Positions 35,756 through 46,848 are shown, counted from the stretch's first letter. The stretch is DNA of 64,000 bases from Eudorina sp. 2006-703-Eu-15 (GCA_003117195.1 BDSI01000222.1:45543-109542); one strand, 5' to 3'. A program made the numbers and translations. The notes: generated from the sequence alone by a model not told the origin.

Positions 35756-36145
35756 GATATGTCTACCTGGTTCCTATGCCCCTCCCCTGTTTCCCCTTCC
35801 CCATACCCTTCACTTCACCCTCCTATCCATCATCCTTTTGAGTTCTCCCCCTATCAGCGGCGCAGCAATATGTCCCCGCCCCTCCCTCCCCTCGCCTCCT
35901 TGCCCCCCAAACCCCCCTCTCCACCTCCCCCCTTCCCCCGCCCTGAGTTGTTCTGGGTGTGCCCGGGTTCGTTCTTCGGGTTTATTTCTTTTTTCAATCT
36001 AACCCCTGGACCTCCTCCCCCTTTCAGGACCCTGGACCACGTGGAGAGCGTCAGCAGCGACCTCTCCGTGCTCGCCCGGGACAGCGGGGTGCAGCGCAAC
36101 CTCAAGACGCTCGTCCAGGCGCTGTCCAGGCTGCTGGACGAGTAG
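31013..36145 (+). CDS. TGD2: TGD2, MCE/MlaD-domain subunit of the plastid lipid importer
   Basis: TGD2 sits in the inner chloroplast envelope with TGD1 and TGD3 and moves ER-derived lipid into the plastid. Exons with all phases closing: 31013-31239, 31933-32110, 32683-32772, 33188-33283, 33532-33665, 34738-34897, 35420-35547, 36028-36145 (stop TAG), giving 376 residues, a normal size. The N-terminus is Arg/Ala/Pro/Thr-rich, a likely transit peptide. One membrane segment follows (GVGLFVLAGAAAAVALVAW), then the MCE domain: IGTPVRIRGVQVGQV, STVIPRNSVIEANQSGLI, PLVDITPQ, CAEEGALVCAHG and QGVALDDLVY. A helical tail ends with TLDHVESVSSDL and LVQALSRLLDE. Intron 5 holds an inverted LINE 3' end and introns 5-7 hold repeat modules. 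The start ATG is the first that gives a transit-like leader and is less sure than the rest. Confidence 0.95.
33898..34527 (-). mobile_element. LINE 3'-end fragment, inverted
   Basis: Reverse complement of about 600 bp of the 12.5-13.8 kb LINE 3' end (13118-13763), ending in the same (CA)n tail, here read as (GT)n at 33898-33922. It lies antisense within TGD2 intron 5 and has few mismatches, which implies recent activity of the family. Confidence 0.88.
35127..35173 (+). repeat. GTGACGTTTCGCGG module, copy
   Basis: CATTCCGTGACGTTTCGCGG then TTTCGCTGTCTTTATTGACT. Related copies: 33800-33842 (+), 36196-36221 (+, partial), 26738-26777 (-), 20661-20701 (-). Confidence 0.8.
35237..35306. repeat. 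Diverged relative of the second MITE family
   Basis: TTATTAGTGAAGCCACAGTG followed by GGACCCCGCGGGTCATCGGT and a CCTCACCACACACTA end mirrors the 2447 element in order. The ends are too diverged to see a target duplication. It lies in TGD2 intron 6. Confidence 0.6.
35309..35417. repeat. 11-bp minisatellite
   Basis: About nine units of AACTCCGACCC immediately before the acceptor of the TGD2 exon at 35420, forming most of its polypyrimidine tract. Confidence 0.88.
35950..36006 (+). repeat. T-run intronic module, copy
   Basis: CTGGGTGTGCCCGGGTTCGT then TCTTCGGGTTTATTTCTTTT and TCAATCTAACCCC, just upstream of the last TGD2 acceptor. Near-identical copies lie at 29431-29486, 15821-15865 and 23959-23993, all on the plus strand irrespective of gene direction. 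Confidence 0.85.
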
Positions 36146-38943
36146 GAGGGGAGCGGAGGAGGGGAGGAGTCGGGAGGGGGGAGACGGGCAAGGGCTGTTC
36201 TTCGCTGTCTTGATTGACAAAGGCGGACAGGGTAGGAGAGGTTCATCACCGTGTCTGGCTGTCCGTCTGGCTGGCTGTGTGTGTGGGCCGGATGGGACGG
36301 CGTTTCCTCTCTTGGGAGGATCGGGCCACGATACGAGTTGACCGCCTCGCTGGTATGTGTGTGTGTGTGTGTGTTATCAAAGAGAAAAGCTGAGCCGCGA
36401 ATAAGCAGACCCGTGTCCAGCAATGCAACCGACGACTGAGACCGAGACCAGAGTTACCAATATGCCAGGGCGAAATACGTCGTCCATAAGGAGTCCCAAG
36501 GTGGTGTAGGCCGTGATGCTGCAGCGCCCCGTATCGTTGTCGAGCGCCGGTGGGCGCCGGGACGCCAGCAGAAGCAGCGGCTATGACGTCGTAGGCTAAT
36601 GCAGATGAAAACTCTACTAAGCTACCTACTGATCCTAAGGTGCAGCAAAAGCAAGGGCGTATGCGTCAACAGCGCGTGCAATGCCGACAGCAAGCAAGTG
36701 CCCGGCACAGCCGTCCCAGCCCGTGCAGAAGGAAAAAATACTGACCTGAATGCAGAAACGGGAGCACCAAGCGAAGCAGCACCGTCAGTGGTTAGCGAAG
36801 CGAAGTCGGAGGACATGCAAGGCGGATGGCAAGACAGGGACACACGTGAGCGCGACGGTCCTAAAAGTTGTTAGTGAGAAGGAAAAAACGAGCAAAGCAA
36901 ATGGAATGCAAAGATGGGTGTGTGTGTGTGTGTGTGCTGAAGGAAATCTATGCGTGAGTGAGTGTCGGTAAGGGCCCGCGCACGGGGTTCGCGCATGCTC
37001 GACTCTTACACTGATCCCAATTTCCAGATCCAATCGCCGTACAGGTGTAGCGTCCATACCCAAGGCCATAAACAAATGCTGAAAAACAGATGCCGCCTCC
37101 AGCAAATACGGAAATGTCATACATCGTACACCGTACGAACGAACTGTCTGGGCTGTTCGTTTCTTCGTCACTATATCTCCAGGGACCGCCGTAAGGCTTT
37201 AAGGTACCGTGTTTGCTGCCACACCCCTTGGTCCGTACAGTACGGCATTTGACGACGAATTAGGACGAGAACACGAGATACAGCCAGTCTCAGGACTTCA
37301 CATTTACCCGCGGCAACCCTTTATCGTACAGGAGGCTCAGTGCACTGACGGGTCTTGGACCGCGAAGGAGAGACATGCGATGTTCTTCTCGATCGTCGGG
37401 GAACCCGTTGCGGTGCATGATGCGTAACAAATTGCGATTGTGGGCAAAAAGAAGGGCAGAGTGGACGCCGGAGGCTCGCGCCCACCATCGTCAGCCGCGT
37501 AACAGACGGTTCTCGTGAAGAACGCAGTCGTACCTGCCGTACAGTTGTCGTACAACAGTACCACAGACGGCTTCAAGCGCACGTCGCCTGTAGCCGTGCG
37601 CTTCGAAACCATTCACATTCGAAATCACCAACACCACCACCATCATCAACAACAACGACCACAAAATGATACGATCAGCGAAAAATCTTCGGCCCTGGAA
37701 ACCAACCGACGTTTTGCTCGACACGGACCTTGGAAGTTACAGTAAAGACGACTCACGAAAACACAAATAAACAACCAAACGGAAAGAAAACCATTTTTCA
37801 TGAACACCAACAAGAAACGCAACCATGCCGTCTCCGACGTCCCTTTTCCCCTCCACCGCCGAGAGTGCCAAGTCACGAGGGGCCACTGCAGTGTCTCTTA
37901 CTTACAGTACGACACCGTACGGCGCCAGTTCGCCCGAGTGCCACCTCTCCATCCTCGCTCGTCACCTGCTGCTTCGCATTAGACACGCTGCAGCCCGCGC
38001 ACCCGATCCTGATCATCCTATCGAGCCTGCGAAAGGAAGGTTCACAGCCTGCTTACGTTATTAGGAGACCGCCGTACTCATCCAGGCCGCCGCCGTACCG
38101 TAACAGCCGTTGCTACAACTACCACCCTTCTGATCGTCTGTCTGCCCTTGTGCATCATCATCACCATCACCTCAGCACCATCTGCAAGCCGCACATCCCG
38201 TCTGCCGTACCTGCTATACGTCATGTACGGCACGTACGGCACACATACACACGCCGCTGTCGCACACACATACCAACGCGCGCGCGAATACGCACAATCG
38301 TCTTGTGGCTCTTGTTCATCAAAGCGCTTCTCATGATTGGGTGGGCCGTGTTCTCATCTCCGGATTAACATATCTCATCTCCAGATTAACATACACATTT
38401 CGTACACACACATATATGCCCGCCTCAGAAACACACATATCTTCTGATACTCTCATATCCGCACACGTTGACGCGGAAGTGTTCGGAGTAGTGTACGACC
38501 CGCCAGCCCGCGGGTCTTGAAGGTTTCCGAGTTCGAGAGAGACGCACAGCCGTGCAGCCAAAGTTAACCTCTTCCACCATTTCTTCGTCCTCATAACTGC
38601 CTGCCTGCTTGTCCCCATCCCCATCCCTCTCTTGATCCCCACCCCTCTCACGACAGCAATCACCACCATCACTCCAGCGTACCCAGTCTTGCCCAGCAGT
38701 TGCCCTGCAGCGATTAAGAGGGACAAGAAGCGAAACTGCGCGGAGCTGTCCCCTGCCAAGGCCCATCGGTCCGGCAGTTCGGCACCCGTCCACATTGATG
38801 GAGAACGCCTGTTCTCTCCGTCCCGCGAAGAAACCCCACGCATCTTGCCGGACCGCCCTGCCGTACCACCTAGAGAGAGAGAGAGAGAGAGACACACACG
38901 CACACACAGAGGGCGGTTTCCCCCGCTAAACACGTGGAGGACG
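36146..38943. other. Tail-to-tail intergenic region
   Basis: Lies between the 3' ends of TGD2 (+) and the long minus-strand exon. It holds the CA-tailed module (36361-36426), a (GT)n tract near 36915 and many GTAC/TACGGC words. Short open frames exist at 36599-36874 and 37730-38368, but they lack recognisable domains and splice support. Confidence 0.4.
36361..36426 (-). repeat. CA-tailed module, copy
   Basis: On the minus strand: GCTGGACACGGGTCTGCTTA, TTCGCGGCTCAGCTTTTCTC, then TTTGATAACACACAC running into (CA)n. Confidence 0.85.
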
Positions 38944-41542
38944 CTATGACGTGCCTCGCCGGGGTGGCGGCGGCGGCGGCCTGTTCCCAAAGATGCTCCC
39001 CGCGCCCGTCTTCGGCGGCGCCGGCGACGCCTTGGGGCCGAAGATGCTGCCGGCCCCGGCCCCCGCGCCCTGGTCGTTGAAGTAGATGCCCGCCGACTTG
39101 ATGGGGCTGTAGCTGCGTCGCCAGCCCTCGTCCTGGTCAAGCGCGTCGCTGAACGACAGCCCCGGCGCCGCGGGTGCTACAACCTCTTGAAGGTCCCGCT
39201 CCGCCGGTTCCGCCGACGGTGAGTCCTCGCCGGGCGGAGGGTGCGGCTGTAGCTGCTGCTGATCGAGGTGGCCTTGCTGTCCTACTGCCGCCGCAGCCGC
39301 GCCGTCAGTGTCGGCGACTAGCGAGGCTGTAGCAGTCGTCGACGACGGCGGCGCCGGCGGATCACTGTCGCTGACGCCGTCGCCGGGGCCGGGCAGTCGC
39401 GCCGACGCCGGCGCAGCTTCCGCCGCCGCTAGCGCCGCCGCGAGGAAATCAGGGTTGTACGACATGCCCGCCGGCGCGTACGACATGCCCCCGAATGACA
39501 GCGGGCTCGGGACGGTTTCAGCTGCTTCCGTCACCGACTCGGATGCTGCAGCAAACCGGAAAGTCCGCTCCTCCGCGACGGCAAGGGCATCCGCAGAAAT
39601 TGACGCTACAGCCGCTACCTCCTCCTCCACCTGCAACTCCACCGCTGTTACCGTCGTCGCCGCCACGGGTTCCGTCGTCCCTGCCTGCTCCGCTTGCGGT
39701 ACCGCGATGACGTCAGCCGCCGCCGCCGCAGGCCCCTCTGCCGTAGGTACCGCAGGGGCAAGCGGCGAGACGGTTGCGGTTGGTACAGCCGCAACGCTGT
39801 CCAAAGGCGCGGTTGCATCATCGTCGGCTACAGCCTCCAGCAGCTGTTCAGCAGACACAGCAACAGTCGCGACGGGCATGACAAGGTCTGTAGCAGTCGG
39901 CGGCTCAACCACCGCTGCAGAGTCCTCCACAGCGGCAGGCGCAGACGCAGGCGCGTGCACGACGGGCAGATCTGCGGAAATCTCAAGTATGGCGTCCGCT
40001 ACCGCCGCGAGATGGAGCTCTTCTCCAACAACATCGACAGGCGAGGCCGGGTCGTGTGCGGGTGCCGTCGATACATCGCTGACATCATTGTCTTGCCAGG
40101 CATTGCCGCCGCCGCTACTGGTCCCAGCAACAACACTCCCGAAGGCGGCTGCGGCAGTGGACGGCTGGGCCGATGCCTGTGCCGCCGCGGCTGCCGCCGC
40201 AGCGGCGGCCTGCGCTGCTGCCACTGCCGCCGCCGCCGCTGAGATCAAGCGGTCAGGGTCTGACGCCGCCGCCGCGGCGGCCGCCGCTGCCGCCGCCGCG
40301 GCGGCTGCGGCTGCCTGTGCTGCCGCCAGCGCCGCCGCCGCCGGCGTGGCGGGGGGCTCCACCGCCGGCGCCGACGCTGCCGCCGCCAGCGAGTTTGAGA
40401 CCGAGCTGACAGGTACCTCCGAAGCTGACGGAGGCACTCCTGACGGCGCCGACGCGGTTGTGTTGGTAGAAGTAGGATTCCTGCCGCCCGTCTCCCAGAT
40501 AGAGGCAGCCCCGCTGAAAGACGTTGACGCGCGCCGGCGACGATTCGCGGCCGTCGTCGGCTTCGGCGCGGGCGCGGCCGTCGCCGGCGGGGGCGCGGCG
40601 GCGACGGTAGCAAAGAGCAGATAGTCGTCGCCGGACGGAGTGGTGGGCGGTGGCCGTGGCGGCGGAGGCGGCGACGGCGGAGGCGCCGCCGCCGTCGCCG
40701 CCGATGACGGAATGCCGTCAGCGACGGAGGTGACTGCCGAGAAGAGCTCGAAATCATCCCCTTTGGACGGCACCGCCGGTACCGCGGCCGCGGCCCGCTG
40801 GTCGCTTTCGTGCTGTCGTACTGACGGCGCCGGCGGCGCCGCCGCGGCGACATCTACGACGTCGGTGTAGAGATCCAAGTCATCGCCGCTGGCGAGGGCC
40901 GGCGATTTCGCGCTCGTCGTCGCCTCCGGCTCCGCCGCAGGGGTAGCAGCGGCGGCGGCCGCCGCCGCCGCCGGCGGTGCCGCCGTCGGCTGTGACGGCG
41001 CCGCCACCACGACATCCGCGTACCACTCGAGATCATCGCCCGACGATAGCGGGCTCCGAGACTCGTCGAAGCTCGACGTCGCGGCCGCGGCGGCGGCGGC
41101 GCTCGCCGAGCTGCTGGCCGAAGCGACATTCGCGTACTGGGAAGTCCAATCGTCGCCTGACATGTGTCCCGACGACTGGTGGTGTTGCTGCTGCTGCTGC
41201 TGCGCCGCCGTCGCCGCCGCAGACGATGACGCACCGGACTGCTGTCGGCCGGCGGCGGCGCTTCGCGCCGCCGCTGCCCAGCTGCCCCAGTCGTCGCCGC
41301 CGCTGGTCGTTGTCTGCGGCGGCGGCGGCGGCGCCGTTTGGTAGAAGCGCGACGCGCCCCAGTCGTCGCCGCCGCCGGTGCCGCTGGCCCCCCACATGGG
41401 CGCCCCGTGGCCGTACCGCGTCGACGATCCAGCAGTACCGCCCGTACGGACCGTACTGCCTACGGAACCGTACGGCACCCAGTCGTCGGCCCCCCCTGAC
41501 GCGGCCTGCTGGGCCGGCGGCGGCGGCGGCGGTGGCTGGGCC
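38944..41542 (-). CDS. Long disordered exon with GDD-aromatic repeats, probably the C-terminal part of the J-domain gene
   Basis: An open frame of about 866 codons ending TAG at 38944-38946. The first half has eight spaced copies of a (G/S)-G-D-D-hydrophobic motif: GADDWVPYG, GGDDWGASRFYQ, GGDDWGSWAAA, SGDDWTSQYANV, SGDDLEWYADVV, SGDDLDLYTDVV, KGDDFELFSAV and SGDDYLLFATV. The spacers are Ala/Pro/Ser/Gln. A long Ala/Val/Glu-rich low-complexity region follows, then a more ordered end with the motif A-G-S-I-F-G twice and a proline run (NRPPPPPPRRGTS). There is no in-frame ATG before 41397. A good acceptor (CAG at 41543-41545) joins in phase to the J-domain exon ending at 42045, which argues for one gene of about 1,020 residues. 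The function is unknown; the spaced acidic-aromatic motifs look like short linear binding motifs (inference). Confidence 0.7.
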
Positions 41543-41632
41543 CTGCTGGGATCAGCGAACAGCGGGGTTGCGGGACGCCTCTGCTGAGCGCTCCACTGCT
41601 GATGCCGCGTACGGTATTACCGCCACGTACGA

Positions 41633-42313
41633 TCACACGGCGGTGGCCCTCTCGCCGGCATCCGGCATCCCACCCGCTTCGCCGAGCAGCGCTTCCTCCT
41701 GAACTCTGAACTCTAGCAACTGTGGCCCTCCCGGCCCCCTCCCCCCCGCCTCCCAAAGGGCCCACAGCCCGCCCGCGACGCACCAATCCCCGTCCACCCA
41801 GCACACCCCACCCGTACAGGAGGCCCACCTCCCCGCCCGACAGCTCGCCCGCCCCAAACCCAACCGCCTGACCCACCTCCCCGCCCCACCCTGGTTCGTT
41901 TCAGGGTTCCTTTTCTCTTTTCTTTTGAACCCCCGCTCTGCCTCCCGTGCACTGCCGCCCTCCTCAGCGGCCATTCCCCATCCCCCCATCCTGCGAAGCC
42001 AACCAAGCCCTGCAGCCCTCCCGGCCGGCCCCCATCGCCCTCACCGGTGTGACGGGGAGGAGGAGGCGGAGGCGGCCGAGGGGGTCCAGTCCGCGGGTCG
42101 GCGCTGCGCCCGCACGGGCGAGGCCCCCGTGGGCCCTACGCCGCCCACCCCGCGGTACCCGCCCGCCGCCCGCCGGTCCGCGCTGACGGAGCCGGTGCGC
42201 CGCCGGGTCGTACCGGGGGAGCTGAGCTTCTGCGGGGTGGCGGGGGATGGGATGGGTGTGTGTTAGCAAGGAGAAAAGCTGAGCCGCGAATAAGCAGAAC
42301 CGTGTCCAGCAAT

Positions 42314-42376
<63 letters not shown>

Positions 42377-42395
42377 TGTGTGTGTGTGTGTGTGT

Positions 42396-42446
<51 letters not shown>

Positions 42447-43568
42447 GGCCATGTCACCCAGGGACCTCAGAGACCCTCAGCGAACGCACGCAAGTCTCCG
42501 CCCCTCTTCACCACAAGAGACGTCCACGGACTGAACTGTCTGTCCTCTCCCGGGGGGACAATAAGTGGCGGCGGTTCCCCCATTCCCCCCTTCCCCCCTA
42601 GACGCATGCAGGCGGCCTCCAGCCCATCCCCCAGCGTCAGGCCCAAAACTGTCCCCAGCCCCCCGCTCAGTGCCCCCCTTCTCCTCCGGCGCAGCTTCGA
42701 CGCAGTTGGGTGGGTCACCGAAGCCAGGGCCAGTGAGCCCGCCGGAGGGCAAGCGCGCGCGCGCTAGCGAGAGGTAGCGAGGGGGGGGAGAGAGGGCGGG
42801 GAGGGGGGTGGCGCCGAGACAGTCCTGTCGCACCTGCTTCAAGTGGACATCGTACTGTGCACGCTGTACGGCATCCGACAGGACGTCGTACGCCCGCTTG
42901 AGGCGCATGAACTCCTCCTCGCTGTTATCCTGCGGGGTTGCGCGGGTTTGGGTTCGGGGGGGGGGGAGGGCCTCGGAACCCCCGGACGTGTCGGTGTGCG
43001 ATTCCGGACGTGAGCCCGAAGTTTCTTGACTCTCTTCGGCCCAGTTCGCCTCAACGACCGACCATGCCCCTCCCCGCCCCCCGGCCCTTGCTATGGCAGC
43101 AGCGCAATATAATTTTGTCTACCGATTTCCTATACCCCAGGAGCCCTTTCCCCCAACGGTGGTGGTGGCGGAGAAACCGCACAGCACCCATGCCGCTGAC
43201 TGCCGTTGGTGGTGCCTGTTTGATGCGGTCAGGCATATGCAGTTGGGGGGGTGGCTGATTCCCCTTTCGGCCAGTCGCAGACAGGACAACACGGCGCGAC
43301 GGCGGATTTCCGTCGGGTGCGGGTGTTCTACAGTTCATTGACTGGGTAAGATGATAAATTGTCCCACGTCTCCAGCTCAGCTCACATCTTGGGAGACGTC
43401 CGGGTGCTTCTCCTTGGCCAGTCGGCGAAAGGCCGAACGAATCTCATCGGAAGAGGCTCGATTGTCCACTCCCAAGACGTCATAGTACGTCCCTGCGTCG
43501 CGCCGACGTGGTTCAAGTTGAAAATGCTGCAAGGATTGCAACTGTTTTGTGCATAATGCTCGCAACAT
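41633..43568 (-). CDS. J-domain (DnaJ-like) co-chaperone
   Basis: Exons with closing phases: 43386-43568 (ATG at 43568), 42834-42929, 42045-42229. The J-domain is complete: YYDVLGVDNRASSDEIRSAF, the HPD triad in KEKHPDVSQD, then EEEFMRLKRAYDVLSDAV and QRAQYDVHLKQ. HPD stimulates Hsp70 ATPase (family knowledge). The N-terminus MLRALCTKQLQSLQHFQLEP is basic and amphipathic, suggesting mitochondrial or plastid import. No G/F region or zinc finger is present, so this is a J-domain-only (type III) protein. After 42045 two continuations fit phase: an exon 41633-41705 ending in a stop (178 residues, ends GERATAV), or the acceptor at 41542 into the long GDD-repeat frame. Both could be alternative isoforms; the long form explains the missing ATG of the downstream frame. 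Confidence 0.8.
42256..42315 (-). repeat. CA-tailed module, copy
   Basis: On the minus strand: ATTGCTGGACACGGTTCTGC, then the GCGGCTCAGCTTTTCTC core and GCTAACACACAC. A second, much longer CA tract abuts its other end. Confidence 0.85.
42314..42446. repeat. (GT)n microsatellite
   Basis: About 130 bp of GT with two CT interruptions in the J-domain gene intron, adjoining a copy of the GCGGCTCAG module at 42256-42315. Confidence 0.95.
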
Positions 43569-44689
43569 GGCTCTTTGCAAGGTCAAGCAAGCATGTTCAT
43601 GGGATTACTCACTGCGAACGGCCGCGGTGACCAGTACAGGGCTCCTCACAAGCGGCTGGTGAGGTGCAGCTGACCGTTTCCAAGCCGCCTTGGCTGGTCC
43701 GAGCCGCGACGTCAACATGGGAAGTTTATTGAAAGTGTGAAGCCGCCTTCCGACAAACACCAAAGTTCTGAAAGGAGTCGACACCGGCGAGGGTCTCAAG
43801 AACAGCCAGACGATACAGACGACGCTGACAGGGCGCTGCCGCGCCCTGTCAGTAAAATGACTATGAGAAAGAGAAAGCGAGGTTTGACCAAGCCAAAGTA
43901 GGGTCAAGAGGAGGGACTCAGGCTGGACCTCGATCGCCGAGTTACGACACGAGATCCGAACCGCTCAAACGAACGCTAATCCTAATGCAATGATGGTTGC
44001 CACCCTGCAAACGGACAGATGACCAACAGGAGCAAGGTAGTAGGGTCGGCACGACAGCTGCGGCGGACGTAAGAACCTACAACAAAGTAACGATTCGTAC
44101 ACATGAACTACATAAGCGTGGGATCTGAAAATTGCCGCCCTCTGAAAGCGTTGCAGGTCAAAATGGCATGTACTTCATGATTATCTGCACATTGCTTCGG
44201 GCTCGAGTGAGTCCGTTGGCAACGGATACGGGTCACATGCGATCTTGTTTAATAAGCGCATGCTGGCAATCAAGTTCTGCATGGATCCTTAAAAATACGA
44301 GCTTTGATAGAAATGCAACATGAGAACCCACCTGTGGCTGTGAAAACTTTGCGCGACCCACGCTATGACTACCCGCGTCAGCACGCGTTTGCTGCACTAA
44401 TACAACTTCTCTGAGTGCGGAGGTGCAAATCAGTATACCAATCTTTATACAACATGCAGTGACACGGCCTATAAATGCAAGGACATGTTTACGGGTTGCG
44501 ATGTTAACGGCCATGCTAACTGTTACCACTACAACCCTCCTGACCATGATGGAGCCGTCCCTTCAGATGCGAACCGTTACGTAACCTGCGAGTCCAACTA
44601 TTCAACATAATGTACTTTTGGAACAACCATGGAGCAATTCTGACGAAACCTGGGAACGAAACTGACCCCTGCTGTCGGTAACGATTTAC
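43569..44689. other. Upstream of the J-domain gene; no firm gene
   Basis: Moderate GC. The open frame 44233-44547 (minus) has no recognisable domain. Downstream exons of the candidate gene starting at 44858 might lie here. Confidence 0.35.
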
Positions 44690-44858
44690 CTGAAGGGCAT
44701 TGATGCACATTTGGTTGAGACGATTGAGAATTGTTCGGCGCACAACGCACACACGCATACAGTCCACACACGCTGATTAGTAATGCAGCAGCGCAAAACA
44801 AAGCAGGCTTCCCCGCCACCGCTCGCGCCACCGCCTTCCAGCACCACCGCTGTGCCAC
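44690..44858 (-). CDS. Candidate first exon with signal-anchor, unknown gene
   Basis: ATG at 44858. It reads MAQRWCWKAVARAVAGKPAL followed by the hydrophobic FCAAALLISVCGLYACV, then a Cys/Ser/Asn-rich stretch, and stops being open-like at a GTAAAT donor (44689-44688), phase 1. A positively charged start plus a 17-residue hydrophobic core fits a signal peptide or anchor. No following exon was identified, so this is only a candidate. Confidence 0.3.
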
Positions 44859-45091
44859 CTACCGAGGCGATGCGCGCTCGAGACCTGCGCTGCGTTCACA
44901 ACGCACAAGTCATGTTGTAAAATCCAGAAACGTGACACGTTGAGTCGTGTCGCGGTGGGCCCCGTGGCAGGCCGTGGCCGGGTGGGTCATCGGGGACAGC
45001 CGAAGGAGGCCCGCCTCAGCGATTGCCGTACATATGACAAAGTCGCGCCCCCGTTCCCCCAAGGCACGCCGAGCCAGGCGCATCGCAAGTG

Positions 45092-45432
45092 CCCAGGTGG
45101 GTGGGTGGCCCAGGTGGGTTGGCAAAGGACGCTGAGGAGCGGGCGCTGCCGCGCAGTTGTCGGCTGGGGCCCGCCTGCCATCTCCCGACCCGTGGGGCCG
45201 TGCGGCGGGAAGATGCAGTGCCGTACGACGTGCGATGGCCCCCCCTAGCTGCGCCCTGACTGGAAGGTACACCAGAGATTGCCGGTGGTGCTCCAGTGCA
45301 GTTATAATCCGTAATAGTACTTCGTACGGCACCTCCTTCGCGCGGTGTCTGGTAGTACGACCAGGATGACGTGGCGGCGGTGGCGGTCATCCTGCCGGCC
45401 CCGCAACCCAAAGACCCGACCTTGAGGGTCGA
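45092..45432. repeat. Direct duplication, copy 1
   Basis: About 340 bp nearly repeated at 45682-46000. Shared landmarks are GGACGCTGAGGAGC / CACGCTGAGGAGC, CTCCCGACCCGTGGGGCCGT, GCGGGAAGATGC, TACGACCAGGATGACGTGGC and CCCGACCTTGA. One frame reads DQDDVAAVA in both copies, but neither copy is cleanly open. Confidence 0.8.
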
Positions 45433-45681
45433 CTTCCAGTCCCGCACCTTCAAGCTTCAACCTCATGGGGTCGCCACCACCTCGTTCATGAGAACCAACC
45501 GAGACCAAGGGATCAAGGCGGGCCACTCCAGGCTCCAGGGGGGTCAGTTACCACGCCGGGGACCGTTTCCGATGTGCAGCAGGCCCATCGAGTAGACGAG
45601 GGGGGGCCAACGCGGAGAGCGAGGTGCGGTTGGCCTGGCGTTGGGGCTTGGAGGGCGTCCTGCCCGTTACCAAGCGCCGGT

Positions 45682-46000
45682 TGGCCAGGTGGGTGGGTTG
45701 GCCAAGCACGCTGAGGAGCGGGGCGCTGCCGCGCAGTTGTCGGCTGGGGGCCGCCTGCCATCTCCCGACCCGTGGGGCCGTGCGGCGGGAAGATGCCGTG
45801 CCGTACGACGTGTGATGGCCCCCCGCTGTGCCCTGACTGGCAGAGGTTGCCGGTGCTCTTGTGCAGTTACAATCCGTACAATTCGTACGGGATCTCTTTC
45901 GCGCGGTGTTCGTTATTACGACCAGGATGACGTGGCGGCGGTGGCGAGATGCCCTTTGTCATCCAGCGGCCCCCCAACCCAAAGGCCCGACCTTGAATTC
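45682..46000. repeat. Direct duplication, copy 2
   Basis: Partner of 45092-45432 with small indels and substitutions. The copies are about 590 bp apart start to start. This looks like an old tandem duplication of non-coding or decayed coding DNA. Confidence 0.8.
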
Positions 46001-46063
46001 GTGGCAACAGGGCAAACAGCAACACACACGCACACACTACAGAACCGCTATCGCATCACAGAT

Positions 46064-46150
46064 TTAGGCAGTGTATGGTGAGGAAGCCTCGGCTGTCGCC
46101 GGGGCTGTCACCGATGACCCGTGGGGTCCGCTGTAACATCCTAATAATAA
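46064..46150. mobile_element. Second MITE family, intact copy
   Basis: An 87-bp element, reverse complement of 2447-2530, starting TTAGGCAGTG and ending CCTAATAATAA, with a perfect 8-bp target duplication TCACAGAT at 46056-46063 and 46151-46158. No coding capacity; the terminal inverted repeat is very short. Confidence 0.88.
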
Positions 46151-46256
46151 TCACAGATCGTCCAAACCTTGCGCCCGTATGCGGAACACGCCCCACGCGG
46201 CCCTTCCGCGGCCCCAGACCCCGCGCTGAGGCGGCGACCCGGGGCATGACGGGAAA

Positions 46257-46329
46257 AGTGTACGACATGAAAACTGTACGACCCTCCTGGGAGTGTACAA
46301 CCTGAAAACTGTACGACCCTCCTGGGAGT
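46257..46329. repeat. 36-bp tandem duplication
   Basis: Two units sharing TGAAAACTGTACGACCCTCC and ending TGGGAGTG. Confidence 0.9.
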
Positions 46330-46815
46330 GAGGGGCTGAAGCAGGGAGGCCCCACACCGAACGTACGACAAAGAGTACGATGCAATGGGTGGGGCATGAA
46401 GCGGCTTCAGCTGTTGTCACCAATGACCCTGGAGCCACGCGATCCCCATTAACGACATGATTAACACACGCGGACGGCCGCGGACACATCCTAGGATGCA
46501 CACGTACTTGAGGTGTGGTTGTTGTCCGCTCAGGGTCAAGTGGAGTGATGCACTCTGTCCGTCTCCCACCTCCCCCCCAGTCCGCACCCACCCACCCACG
46601 GCACTGGCAAAGCATCGTGCCAACCGCCAACCGCCAGTCCCACACTTCATCGTTGCCAACCTGCGCAAAGCGGAGCATCAAGACAGCACGATGGCGCCAT
46701 CACACGCCCACTGCGCGTCACTTCCGTGTGCGGTGCGGGAGGCACCTCATCGGAAAAAAGAGATGAACCAGGGCACCGGGTGTGGACAGGTGCCTGCCTG
46801 TCTGCCTGTCTGCCT

Positions 46816-46848
<33 letters not shown>

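Noticed and set aside
39308..40624. 438-codon plus-strand frame rich in Ala/Thr/Ser
   Set aside because: Antisense shadow of the GDD-repeat exon; high GC and regular codon structure keep the reverse strand open.
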